Shown here: in pieces, positions 1 to 10,939 of the stretch
Position numbering within the stretch: position 1 is the first letter of the stretch
How the letters are laid out: each line of letters begins with the position of its first letter
NCBI GenBank assembly: GCA_029582265.1
Contig: CM055827.1
Span: 1,384,574 to 1,448,573 of the forward strand
Direction of reading: 5' to 3'
DNA from: Zoroaster sp. YZ-2022
Taxonomy: Eukaryota > Echinodermata > Asteroidea > Forcipulatida > Zoroasteridae
DNA: 64,000 nt
Translations under genes and position numbers: made by a program
Notes under the pieces: model-generated
What the model saw: the letters and a program-made list of their open reading frames with translations, nothing else
Database searches by the model: none
What the model was told of the DNA's origin: nothing

Positions 1-1302
1 AATGTGCTTTATATCTAAACTTTTCTGTACATGTCTTAATATTTAAGGTGCTCCTGGCTGTTTTGCACGAAATTCGTTCAAACGATGTTAATTTTCGCTT
101 TCTTTGAATAATTTGCCATCGTTACATACCAATTTCATTGGTTTTTTTTAGTTTCAAAATAGCAAATGTTTCAGCTTCCAGCGGATAATTCGGTAACTTA
201 TGTGACGTCATAATCATACAACTGTATGCTAGCTGTACGTGTATACATGGCAATACGGAACAACACATTTTGATTGCCAATTCTATATGCATTATCAATT
301 ACGTGATAAAATAAATGTTGCTTTAAATGCCAAGATTTAAAAGGAACTTTTATAATAATGGCCATAGATATATAGGTTATTATTTTTTGCTGAAATATTT
401 CACATTATTTTTGGGAAAAATCTCAATAATGGACAATGCCTTTGACAAACAGACTTTTAAATGTTTGTATTATTACTAATACTAGCCTAACATTAATGTT
501 TTAATTTTTGATTATACCGTGCCCATCTGCCTAACTTTACCTTCATTGATCCACTCGTACCCAGAAATTACCCCCAAAAAGGTACAGAGTCAACTAGTAC
601 TCATTCACACGTTATCAGTAAATAAAAAAAGTGAAATGCTGAAAAAATTTCAGTGAAATGAGATGACCTGGGTAAGACTTGACCCATTTTTATTTACCCT
701 GGCTATGACATCATTGAGATGTCCCCGAGTAGGACTTGTTAATATAAATTGAACTAATTTATATTTTTGTTTGTATTTTTCATCCACTACCCCTCCACAG
801 GCCCACCAGTCAAACTCAAAATGACCTACCATGGTTCAGGGTTATGTCTCAAAATCTTCATAGTGATTGGTTCTGCCCAGAAATAGTGACAAAACCAGGT
901 TGTCGAGTTCATCATGTTTTATTGTAGTCATTGTTGAATCTAAAATGATCATTCTAGCCATGTTAAACACACATTGGTGCAATCATTTTAATTTATTTGA
1001 TAACAATAGTTTATATTTTCAACTTGCCATTTTTTGGACTTGACATAAAACGGTGCTGTGGTGACACATAACTTATGCAATATTTAACGTCAAACAACAT
1101 TGTTACTTTTTTAAAAACAATTTCAACAATAAATGTACGGGTTTAAAACATGTGATTCTATAAACATGTGTGGTACATTTAGTTAGGTATAAACGTGATA
1201 ACAAATTTGAACATGTCACAAAGTATTGTTATTGCCTTTTAATATCCGTTTAATAATATTGTATTAATTTTTTTTTTATCTGGCCATAAAATACACCCAA
1301 AT
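1..1302. other. AT-rich non-coding stretch
   Basis: No gene, RNA or recognisable repeat is visible. The sequence is AT-rich with short homopolymers. The only open frame over 50 codons (650-832, minus) has no recognisable motif and no plausible splice context. Confidence 0.5.
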
Positions 1303-1304
1303 TA

Positions 1305-2004
1305 CGGAGCCCCTAAAGGGACATATGATGAAAACAAATTTATGTGCGAAGAAATAATTTGAGTTCTTTATTTCGTGTGCTCGAAATCATTTCGTGCTCA
1401 CGAAATCATTTCGTGCACTCGAAGTCATTTCGTGCACTCGAAATCATTTCGTGCACTCGAAATCATTTCAAGCGCTCGAAATCATTTCGCGCACTCGAAA
1501 TAAATTATTTCATGTGCTCGAAATCATTTCCTGCTCTCGAAATCATTTCGTGCTCTCGAAGTCATTTCGTGCACTCGAAATCATTTCGTGCACTCGAAAT
1601 CATTTCAAGCGCTCGAAATCATTTCGCGCACTCGAAATAAATTATTTCATGTGCTCGAAATCATTTCCTGCTCTCGAAATCATTTCGTGCACTCGAAATC
1701 ATTTCAAGCGCTCGAAGTAAATGATTTCGATCGCACGAAATGATTTCGATCGCACGAAATGATTTCGATCGCACGAAATGATTTTGAGCGCACGAAATGA
1801 TTTATTTCGAGTGCACGAAATTATTTCGAGCGCACGAAATAATTTATTTCGAGTGCACGAAATTATTTCGAGCGCACGAAATGATTTTGTGAGCACAAAA
1901 TGATTTCGTGAGCACGAAATGATTTTGAGCGCACGAAATAAAGAACCCAAATTATTTCTTCGCACGTAAATTTGTTTTTATCATATGTCCCTTTAGGGGC
2001 TCCG
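1305..2004. mobile_element. 700-bp foldback DNA transposon (non-autonomous) with TA target duplication
   Basis: The two ends are inverted copies of each other: the left end begins CGGAGCCCCTAAAGGGACAT and the right end is its reverse complement, each flanked by TA. The inverted ends extend about 80 bp. The interior (about 1380-1940) is an array of a 16-20 bp word built on the palindrome CGAAATNATTTCG. The left half uses CTCGAAATCATTTCG forms and the right half mainly GCACGAAATGATTTCG forms, so the whole element can fold on itself. There is no transposase; the open frames here simply translate the repeat. TA duplication suggests mobilisation by a Tc1/mariner-type transposase, which is inference. 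Confidence 0.85.
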
Positions 2005-2006
2005 TA

Positions 2007-3784
2007 CCCACATTGGTGAAAAATATGATTATTGTAGATGGAGCACACATTCATTTCCAGTTTTTGTGAATTAATTTTGAACCATGAAGGAACATTAGTT
2101 TTTATAGTTACTTTTTGTGTTAATGCAGCTGCCTTTATTTCTATGAAGAACATCTAAGTTATATATTGATAAGTTTAGTTTTCTATACGTTTGTGGATGT
2201 ATCAAAAGAACCCATAAAATTCACAAAAACGTGAAAAAATTAGAACAGTGCCTGTTTAACTGCCTATTTATTTGTTGTCAATATTTCCTCTAATTTAAAA
2301 TAAATAAGAACTAACGTTACATGTATTTTAAACAGTTATTTAGATAACAGTTTCAGCTAAATGATTGTGAATGTTCCCCATAATCAAATTTAAGTTCGAC
2401 TTCCCCACCCCCACTTGTCTGGATTGTTCATTCCTTCCTTCATGGACTGTTTTCCCAACACTTAAAATGTTATGAAACCTTTAATTTCACGGCGACGCGC
2501 GCTTTAAATCATGTTGACAAAAATAGTCTGGTAACAATTCTTCTGATTTCAGTCTTAGTCTGTTACTCATGTATACGTTAGGTACTATTACATGCTTCGC
2601 TGGCCTAAGCTTCACCGTTTGTGAAATGTGATTGGTCAATACGTGCCTCATTCAACGCATTGACCAATGAGATTCACGCTCTGATCCATGCATATGACTC
2701 CATTGTGTAAATGTTAACGTGATTTTGGAGGCTTGGACTTGCGGATTTTTAAGGTGCTCTTCACTGTTTCGCAAAAGTATCAAGACATATTATCACATTT
2801 CAGGGAAGATGAATACTTAACACATATCTATACGTAAGTGGTTTCTGCCGCTATTGTTAAAAGTAAAAAAAAAACCTTTTTCATTGACCCTTTTTCTTCA
2901 CATCAACGTCATTGCTTTCGTTCAAAAATCTCTCGAAAAAATATACAAAAAACATTAAATTTCTATTGTTATTCACTTTATTGGTTTTATAAAGGCATCT
3001 TCATATTTTAAATATATTTTTTAAATGGGACGTCTAAGCTCATTACGTATGCAGAACCAAACGACCGTGCATACGTAGAAAATAAACGGAACGGTTTTCA
3101 ACAGGCTGCGCTGACTGATATTGAGCAAGTCTACTCCAGGTATGTAAATCGTTAAACCTGTTCGAAAACACAAATCCTACCATAGTTATGCATTTAAAGC
3201 TTGTGTACACTTTTGGTAAGATGTCTGTGAATGCATCTATGCATCTGTTCGTATTCATTCCAATGTGAAATTATTATGGATGAGTTAATTTTATAACTAT
3301 CTTTAGACAACACGATTATTTTAGTGTAATAACTGTTTGTTGGAACACTTAATTTATCATCATTTATCATCATTACGTCTACTTGGTGTAAAGCTGTTAC
3401 ACGTATAAACCATCCTGGGATATTATTTCGTCTAAAGTGCTTTCTTCATAGAAAACGTTATTTCGATGGCAAGGTTTTATAAAACATGAAAACGAAAGAA
3501 ATATTCAATTACAGTTTATCATGGTTTTCTATTAAAAAAATAATAAAAGCTGAAATTTACACAGTTTGTTGAATAATATATTTCTTGTAGGATATAGAAT
3601 AAGAGGGATGACACACTAAGGTACGTTACAGTTACCACCAATGTTGTACCTTCTATTTAAAGTTGTGTAATGGAGCACTATGCAAATAAACAAGTTAGCT
3701 TATATTTCAGTCTGGCGACGACTGTTCTGTGTTTATATGTTGTGCAGAAAGATTTTGAACTTGAAGTCCTGATTAACCTCAACC
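2007..3784. other. Intergenic stretch upstream of the epoxide hydrolase fragment
   Basis: No gene recognised. A hairpin with two inverted CCAAT-type boxes lies at 2621-2677 (separate entry). The rest is AT-rich. The segment just before 3785 would hold the promoter and 5' UTR of the EPHX1-like gene, but no clear TATA box or initiator can be assigned. Confidence 0.4.
2621..2677. promoter_or_regulatory. Inverted pair of CCAAT boxes in a hairpin
   Basis: TGATTGGTCAAT at 2629-2640 and ATTGACCAATGA at 2659-2670 are inverted copies, and flanking GTGAA (2621-2625) and TTCAC (2673-2677) extend the dyad. CCAAT/ATTGG is the NF-Y core. Either a small regulatory palindrome or a decayed MITE would explain it. 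It lies about 1.1 kb upstream of the EPHX1-like start, so a promoter role is speculative. Confidence 0.3.
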
Positions 3785-4818
3785 ATGGGTTGGAAATTAG
3801 CGGTCAGCGCACTTCTCCTTGGGGTTCTGATCGCATACATGAGTGGCGTCTTCAGCCCGTCTCCAGGCCCTCCCGAAGTGGGAGATGGTTGAGTGGGGAC
3901 GAGGAGACAAACCTGAGAAGGAAGATGCTTCTGTCAGGGAATTCAAAATTGTTTTTTCGGATGAAGAGTTGGTAGATTTGGAAGGTGGGTATCTACGTCT
4001 GTATCGCAAAGAAAGATGCTACATAAAGTTAACAATTTGCAAATTAAAGATTTACTCTTCAAAATTAGGATTGAATGCCACACAAATATTTCTAACACTT
4101 TTTTCTTTGCAAAAAGAAAATCTTACCTTGAGTACAAGTTTAACATTATTATTTTTATTTCAGATCGTCTGAGGAAAACCAGATGGTTTGAAAGTGTGGA
4201 AGGAACCAAGTTTAATTATGGCGTTAACCCAGCATACATGAAGAATATAACGGATTACTGGATAAACACATACAAGTAGGATTTTATGCGCTTTCTCATA
4301 TCTTTATGCCCTTTCCTATAAGTTGCTGTTATCATAGTGTGGTGTTAAACGTACCATTACTTGTTAAGAAGTGATGTTATGAATTACATCATGTTTGCCT
4401 TTTATGAAACAGCTGGCGTAAACAAGAGAAGCTTCTCAACCTGTATAAGCATATTAGGACCAACATTGAGGGAATTGACATCCATTTCGTGCGGGCCACA
4501 CCTGAGCTGAAACCTGGACAGAAGGCCAAGCCGATCATGATGGTGCACGGCTGGCCGGGGTCCTTCTACGAGTTCAGTAAGGTACGTTGGAAAGAGGGAA
4601 TGCCACAGGCGGCTATACTATGAATCATATCACGTTATAAACTCGAAAAAATAATTTTGTTAAATTTTGGTCACGCACTTTGATTTAAATCAATGTTCTT
4701 TCATTCCCAGATAATTCCAATGTTAGTGGACCCCACCCATCATGGTGGGAGAGAGGGGGACACGTTCGAAGTCATATGCCCGTCTCTTCCTGGCTATGGC
4801 TTCTCAGGCAACACATAA
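3785..4818 (+). pseudogene. EPHX1: Microsomal epoxide hydrolase (EPHX1-like), N-terminal part only, frame broken
   Basis: Four exons can be read: 3785-3984, 4164-4275, 4413-4581 and 4711 to about 4823, each with GT/AG borders and compatible phases. EPHX1 is an ER-membrane alpha/beta hydrolase that opens xenobiotic epoxides. Exon 1 starts at an ATG in good context (AACCATGG) and encodes a hydrophobic N-terminal anchor. The later exons match the N-terminal EHN domain, the oxyanion-hole motif [10 protein letters not shown], and then FEVICPSLPGYGFS. Two breaks are seen. One extra base near 3893-3895 gives TGA where the family has a Trp-Trp-Gly motif, and an in-frame TAA lies at 4816-4818, a few bases before a possible donor at 4824. 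The nucleophile, acid and His region of the C-terminal half was not found downstream. It is either a truncated pseudogene or a gene damaged by assembly indels, with later exons lost in the repeats and gap to the right. Confidence 0.8.
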
Positions 4819-4829
4819 ACAAGGTTTGT

Positions 4830-5110
4830 CGTCAAGCTACGGGTCCTTAAACCGAAAGGAACAGAAATGTGGGCAGAGCCGCGGTTCCGCCACGGTCTCA
4901 AAAGGGAGGCACGGTGCTTGATACTCGATCCATCGCAGCAAGAGAACGCCATGTGATAGTGATTTGTCTTGAGATAGCGCCCTCCTGCGACGATGGATCG
5001 TGTATAAAATGCAAAATCGTTTTGCGTCTGCAATAGCATGTTCGTCTGGAGATAGCACCCTATTGCAGCGAATGGTCGCGTATCCACATCGTATTGATCC
5101 CAAACTACAT
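4830..5110. repeat. Short inverted and direct repeats after the epoxide hydrolase exons
   Basis: CGATCCATCGCAG at 4926-4938 is inverted at 4985-5000 with a 3-bp insertion. The block beginning with GAGATAGC at about 4971 recurs in diverged form from about 5052. Open frames on the minus strand here have no family resemblance, so this looks like a small decayed repeat rather than the missing epoxide hydrolase exons. Confidence 0.4.
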
Positions 5111-6270
5111 CTAACAATGCGTAGTGAAAACGTATGTATAATAAGGGTTATATAGATAAAGTTGGGAAAAAGTTGGGAAACGTTATGGCCGCTGTAATTC
5201 CGTGTACGCTGATCTGGGCAGCAACTCTATGTAATGGTTCGTTAACCATCACCATAATTACCAGGCAAAGCTTCCCAAGCCGAGATTACTCGAGGCCGTT
5301 TTGACGAGAAAAGTAGTTAAACTATAAAGGGCTACATCACAAGGAAATGAAATGTAACTAAATAATTTTATACAAACAAAATACTGAACTTGTTCACGGC
5401 TGTTTCGTTTACGTGCGTTGTGCGTAATAAAGTTCCAACAAACGCGCGTTTGTTTTTCATTACTCCAGTGGAATATCATGACGTCATGCATCAACATGTC
5501 AGCCTCTATAGTCCATAAAGTTTACATGAATGAATCATGAATTGACCCGCTTTGAAAATGTTATGATTGTATTTGAAGTAAAATGAAACATGTTTTCTCA
5601 CTTATATGAAATTTTCTTTCAAATGTTGTATTTGTTGGGACTAAAAGAAATACACTTTTAAAAAAAGAACGATTTTCATTGTCTGCCTACTTAACGTTCA
5701 TGTTGAAATTATACCCTTCAAATATGCTCTTTTATAACATCAGCAGAATTTTCCATTCATACTTCTACATTTCCATTAGTGAGATTAAATGTTTTTACAA
5801 GTATTTTTCCAAATATTATTCCTGGGACAAAACTTTTTACAAGTTTTTATAAGGTTTTGTTTAAGTTGAGTGCCGGTGTTTACGCGGGGTTTGAAGTCTT
5901 TGTGACGTGCACAAACAAATAGGAATTTACATACAGCGCGCGTGTGCGGGATTATACGTGTAATACACGGACGTCTATGCACACGTCGCGCTCATTTGTA
6001 TGTGTACATGTGAGCGACGCGCGGTGGACATTGTGAAAGTTATGGAAATCACCGAGTATGTTACCTTGTTTTCCACATTCCTGTTTATCTGGAGATGAGT
6101 TTTGATTTTCATTTAAAAAAATGCTCTGACAAAGTTATGAAGAATTATGGTAATAGACTGATTAAAGCTACATGAAAATGGCTAAGATGAGCAGGTGTTC
6201 AGACTTCATAAAGGCATTTTCTATAATTATTTGGTGGGAGAACATGGGACCACAATTCTAAGCAACACCA
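5111..6270. other. Intergenic stretch with a small CpG-rich patch
   Basis: No gene recognised. Between about 5930 and 6025 the sequence is unusually rich in CG and GCGC dinucleotides for this AT-rich window. That could mark an unmethylated promoter, but no open frame or splice site nearby resembles a known gene. Confidence 0.3.
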
Positions 6271-6274
6271 TCAA

Positions 6275-6620
6275 ATATTCTATTATTATTATTATTTATT
6301 CGGTCAAAATACAACAATCATACAAAGAATAAATGAGAAATGAACATTGTAATTATATATAAACGTTAAACTTGACAGGGCCAAGATAAGCAGCACAATA
6401 TTTTAACTATTCAGATCGCAGGAAGGCCTTTTTTCAAAAGATGTGTTTGGTTGGAGTATATGGGACGTCATTTCTGATCAACATCCATCAATTATTTTAT
6501 TGTCATTATTTATTTGGCCAAAAATGCAACAATCTTACAAACACTACAAGAGAAATGAACATTGTAATTTTATATGAATGTTATATAAGCATAACAGGGT
6601 ATACAAGTTGAACAAAGGGA
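6275..6620 (-). repeat. Two diverged copies of a LINE-like 3' tail
   Basis: Segments at about 6285-6370 and 6495-6590 are clearly related. On the minus strand each reads as a tail ending in a motif like TTTGRCCRAATAAAT followed by ATT-type repeats, a usual 3' end for CR1/L2-like retroposons. No coding part survives. Confidence 0.4.
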
Positions 6621-8980
6621 TTGGGTCAGGAGAGAAGGGGGTGTGTAACATAAAATAAAAAATGTTATAACCAAGGAATAATAAATAGTAACAGTCACAA
6701 ATAAAGGCAATGTAGACAACAACCAGATGGATATAGACAAAAAACAACCATTCTAAGATGGTCAAGATTGATAAAAGTGAATTTATTATGTTGAGACTCG
6801 AAAACTTATTAATTGAATCTTAAAATGGAACATGAAAGCTGATGACGAAGTTAATCATTTGAAGTGATTATAAAATGTAATAAATATAAATTTATATGCA
6901 ATATGATTAATAATTGTGTATATATTGCATAAATCAAAACAATGTGACATCCATATAAATCAAAATATAATATAGGAAAATGTATACTTGCGCGAGGAAA
7001 TTAAGGCACTGACAATCAGTCACGCCTAACTGGTATAAACATGAGGGTAGACAACTACCAAGTTTGTGAACAGTTCAACAAACAGGCACAACCAGGACGA
7101 CCAAAGAAATTGAAAATAAAATCTCCAAAAGTCCTAGAATACTGCATGTTCAACTTAAAAAATGTGGTGGTTGTCTGGGCATCGTGTCTTCCACTTGGAA
7201 AAGTGCATCAACTATCTGCCCATGTATGCCCGAAGAAAACATCTCCAGACAGACCTATATGTAGGCCTAGTGCAACTTTTGATGAAGCAAGTCTAGTGAC
7301 AACATCTTGAAAGCTGCCAACCTTCTCAAAAAGCAGTAACCTGGAGATCCAATTCCAGCTGCCATTGAACAAGCTATACAGAGCCTGAAACACAAGAAAA
7401 ATATTGTTTTAAATAAGTTTTGCACTTATCATTTAAAAGGACCTGTGGTGAATACTCAAAAGAACTTTAGAGAAAACTCGAAGCAGAGCATTTACAATGT
7501 ATATAATTTATAAATAATGTACAAAGGCCTTTATGTAACAAACAAAATTGAAATGACGAAAATGAGAATGGACAAGTTGCCTTGAACTATCATAGGAGAA
7601 TAACAACAGAGGACATGAAGGACAAATGGAGGAAATACAAATAAATTGAAAAAGCAGAAATCGTCTGATAACAAGTAGCCTACATATAAATAAGAATTAG
7701 ACTGAATACTATTTCTAGTTAAATTACCTGTTGTCGTAGATGTCCTAAATTAATAGGAGCCAACTGCCAATGTTGTAAACTGTTTTCAATTCCTGGTTGA
7801 AAGAAATGATAATAAAATAATAGTAAGGTTTCCATAGTTCTTTGAAAACATTAAAAAATAACACTACTAATCCAGACCGTTCTCTTGGATATCTTCAACA
7901 CCATTATATTTCCAAGCATGTAAATATAGTGCAAAGTTGACATGCGGATGAAAATGCAGTATACCGTAAATGTACAATGAATGTACAGCATGAAGTTACA
8001 TTCACGTTCATAACGTTAGGCCTATCGATTGAACTACTGAATCCAATACATGTAAAAACAAACATTGTTGAAACAAGTTTCACTTTATTAACAACGAAAA
8101 AGTTTGCCTATCATTTATTAATTTAACGCCACTGTGTGTTTTAATAAACTTAAAGACTGCGAGGCCAAATGTATTCATTGTCAGGGATCAGGCTGAATGT
8201 TCATTTGATGCAGTACATGTCTTTTTGCAAGAATTCACAGTAACCGTACACAACTGTTTCTGTAAAAATGGCTATCCTTTCTATGCATTCAGAATACACA
8301 CGATCAAAACGAGTTAACCGTGTACGGTGTACGTAAACACGTAATGCGTTACGATGGATGCACTAAACATGTATGTACGTTAAACGCCATTACTTTGTAC
8401 ACAATAATGTTAAAACCAACCGCATAAACTGATTTTTGGGGGAAAGTTTTTTAAAGGAAATAACCTTGTCCCAGACTTACTTTGTGGATAAAATAAAAGT
8501 AGATGCCATCATCGTTGATTTACTAGGTCGATTGTGCTTATCAAAAATTCGGACGTATCCATGACGACAGCTAGAAAAACGTCTTCAAATGTTCAAGGCA
8601 AAGACGACATTTAAATGGCTGCCTTCCACTACGTGAACTTCACCGGCACCCACAATGTAAACAGCCTCAATTTCGCGGGAAAAGCTATCATGTGACTGTT
8701 TATTAAATAAACTTAGTATATTCATTAAAAAATTGCATATTTAACTTGAAAACCAATCACAAGAAAGCAAAATGTAAACAAACCAAATATAGATTTGAAC
8801 CACACGCGTCAGCCCTACGCGCGAGATGTATGAATGACGGATCAAACGCCTCATTTGCATACTGTTTAACTTTCGACAACAGAGGGGGTACTTTTTTTTA
8901 AGGGAAACAGCCGTGTGTTACGGCCAAATCGTGGATTATGCATATTTGATCATAACCCCATTACAGAATTACTCAATTAT
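6621..8980. other. Intergenic stretch, no gene recognised
   Basis: The 89-codon open frame at 7041-7310 (+) contains a basic run (PGRPKKLKIK) but no domain I recognise. The rest is AT-rich with no clear repeat family. Confidence 0.35.
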
Positions 8981-9026
8981 AATCTAAAACGGTACTTGAA
9001 TCAAATGGTAAAATGAATCACCGGCC

Positions 9027-9440
9027 GGTCCGAGCCATAATACACCACAATGCCACAAGCGGAATAAGGGAGACTCGGAAGGCACTTTGTATTACGCGCA
9101 GAATACACGCGATCCGTTTTCTAACGATCTAATACACTACGCAATCCTTTTCTAACCGATTTCCAACAGTCTAAATTCATGAATGGAGGTCCCTGGACCC
9201 TCAGTAGGATGATTGATAGCTAGGTTGTGAGCCATAATACACCACAACTACCACAAGCGGAATAAGGGGAGACTCTGGAAGGCACTTTGTATTACGTGCA
9301 GAATACACCGCGCGATCCGTTTTCTAACGATCTAATACACTACGCAATCCTTTTCTAACCGATTTCCAACAGTCTAAATTCATGAATGGAGGTCCCCTGG
9401 ACCCTCCTACAGTAGGATGATTGATAGCTAGGGTTGTGAA
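9027..9440. repeat. Tandem duplication of about 205 bp with scattered indels
   Basis: Copy 1 (about 9028-9230) and copy 2 (about 9228-9440) share essentially the whole sequence, from GAGCCATAATACACCACAA to GATTGATAGCTAGG. They differ mostly by single missing bases in copy 1, such as GTCCCTGG against GTCCCCTGG, and by a short stretch before CAGTAGGATG. That pattern fits either a recent duplication or two error-containing versions of one locus joined by the assembler. Confidence 0.7.
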
Positions 9441-9474
9441 GGTCAGACAGCTGACCTTTTGGCAGCGATACCAG

Positions 9475-9790
9475 AGTACTTAGATTTGCGCACACGTGAA
9501 TGGGCTTATATTTGTGTACAAATGAATAGGCTTAGATTTGCGCACAAGTGAATGGGTTGAGATTTGTGCATAAAACACTGGTTGGTTGTGTAATTAGATG
9601 AATCTAGGTCCCCTGTTCACATTCTACAGTAGGATTACTCATAAATTATCTTGATAAGGCCAGCCAGGCTGGCTAGGCGGTGAAATATCAAAGGATTAGA
9701 TGTTTACACAACTGAACGGGGCTTAGATTTGTGCACAACTCAATGGGCTGAGATTTGTACACAAGTCAATGGGCTCTGGCTGGATGCCCA
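9475..9790. repeat. Degenerate repeats of about 30 bp
   Basis: The phrase AGATTTGTGCACAAGTSAATGGGCT recurs about six times with substitutions at 9480-9570 and 9705-9778. It is interrupted by a non-repeat stretch that resembles the end of the preceding 205-bp unit (GGTCCCCTG, ACAGTAGGAT). Confidence 0.5.
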
Positions 9791-10231
9791 ACTTTCCCAC
9801 GGTGGGGGTGACCTGAACTGAACTCGCTGATGTTAAAGGTTACTATGGAATGTGAAACTAGAGGTTCTCATTGAGGATTACATGAAGTTTCAGCGGAATT
9901 CGCCCAAAGGTTTTTCAGTAATTAAAAAAAGCAAAAAAAGTGCCTTCCGGAATCACCGATTCCCTGCTCGCAGGGTACAATCTGAATACAATTTCACTAT
10001 TTTCTCGTTAACGACATAGAGAAATAAGCTGTTACTTTCACAAGTTGGTTTCTCATTATCCTTATAAAGTATAAATGTATTAATAGACAGTTTACCAATG
10101 GTGTACATCACATGGAATGTACAAAATTGATATGCAATAAAGTACAGATCGAAATAATTGTCATTATGATCAACTTTTCAGCTTGTACTGACCCTCTTAA
10201 ATAATATTTTTAAAAGTGTCTGTACTTAAAA

Positions 10232-10234
<3 letters not shown>

Positions 10235-10293
<59 letters not shown>
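10235..10293. repeat. (TC)n microsatellite
   Basis: Uninterrupted TC dinucleotide run of about 29 units. It precedes a polypyrimidine-rich stretch and the L1/Tx1-like LINE. Open frames over it only encode Ser-Leu repeats. Confidence 0.95.
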
Positions 10294-10296
<3 letters not shown>

Positions 10297-10802
10297 CCCT
10301 CTCGGTCCACCTTTTCCCCCCTTCGACCCACCTTAGAACAGCTACTCCAATCTCTCTCTGGGAGGCAAGGTCTCTACCACTGTTCACGAGTGGGGTCCTC
10401 TTTCCTTTCCTTTCTTTTCCTTTCTTTTCTTTCTCTTGGGGAGCCGCTGGAGGGGTTTAAGACCCACACCAGTACGCCAGTAATGCCCCCCACCCTGGTC
10501 TCTTTAGAGTCTGCTTACACCATGGTGCTTGCAGTCTCCTTTTAGAGAGATCCTTCCCTCCCCTTCCTTTCTCATCCCTTTCTTCCACTCTACCTTTTGG
10601 TTATTTCGTTTGTTTTGATCTTTTAATGTTTTTGTCTTTCTTTATATAATGTATTGTTGTTATTACCTTCGTTAAACAAAGTTTACAGAGTTTTGTTACT
10701 TTACAGTAATATTGGGTAACCACCATTTTTGTTAAACATTGTTTTCTATTCTGTAATTTTTTATTGTTCTGCTTTGTAAATAAAGTTTTCTTTGAAAAGT
10801 CA

Positions 10803-10805
<3 letters not shown>

Positions 10806-10853
<48 letters not shown>

Positions 10854-10878
10854 CTACTCTCTCTCTCTCTCTCTCTCT
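10806..10878. repeat. (TC)n microsatellite, one interruption
   Basis: TC dinucleotide run broken around 10850-10857, immediately upstream of the recognisable endonuclease part of the LINE. Confidence 0.93.
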
Positions 10879-10939
10879 TTATACTGAAATCAACTTCAAC
10901 AATACCACTTATCATATTTACAATCATCCCCAAAACCCC

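Noticed and set aside
7041..7393. A small gene with PGRPKKLKIK
   Set aside because: No recognisable domain, no supporting splice sites, and the overlapping minus-strand frame is equally plausible.
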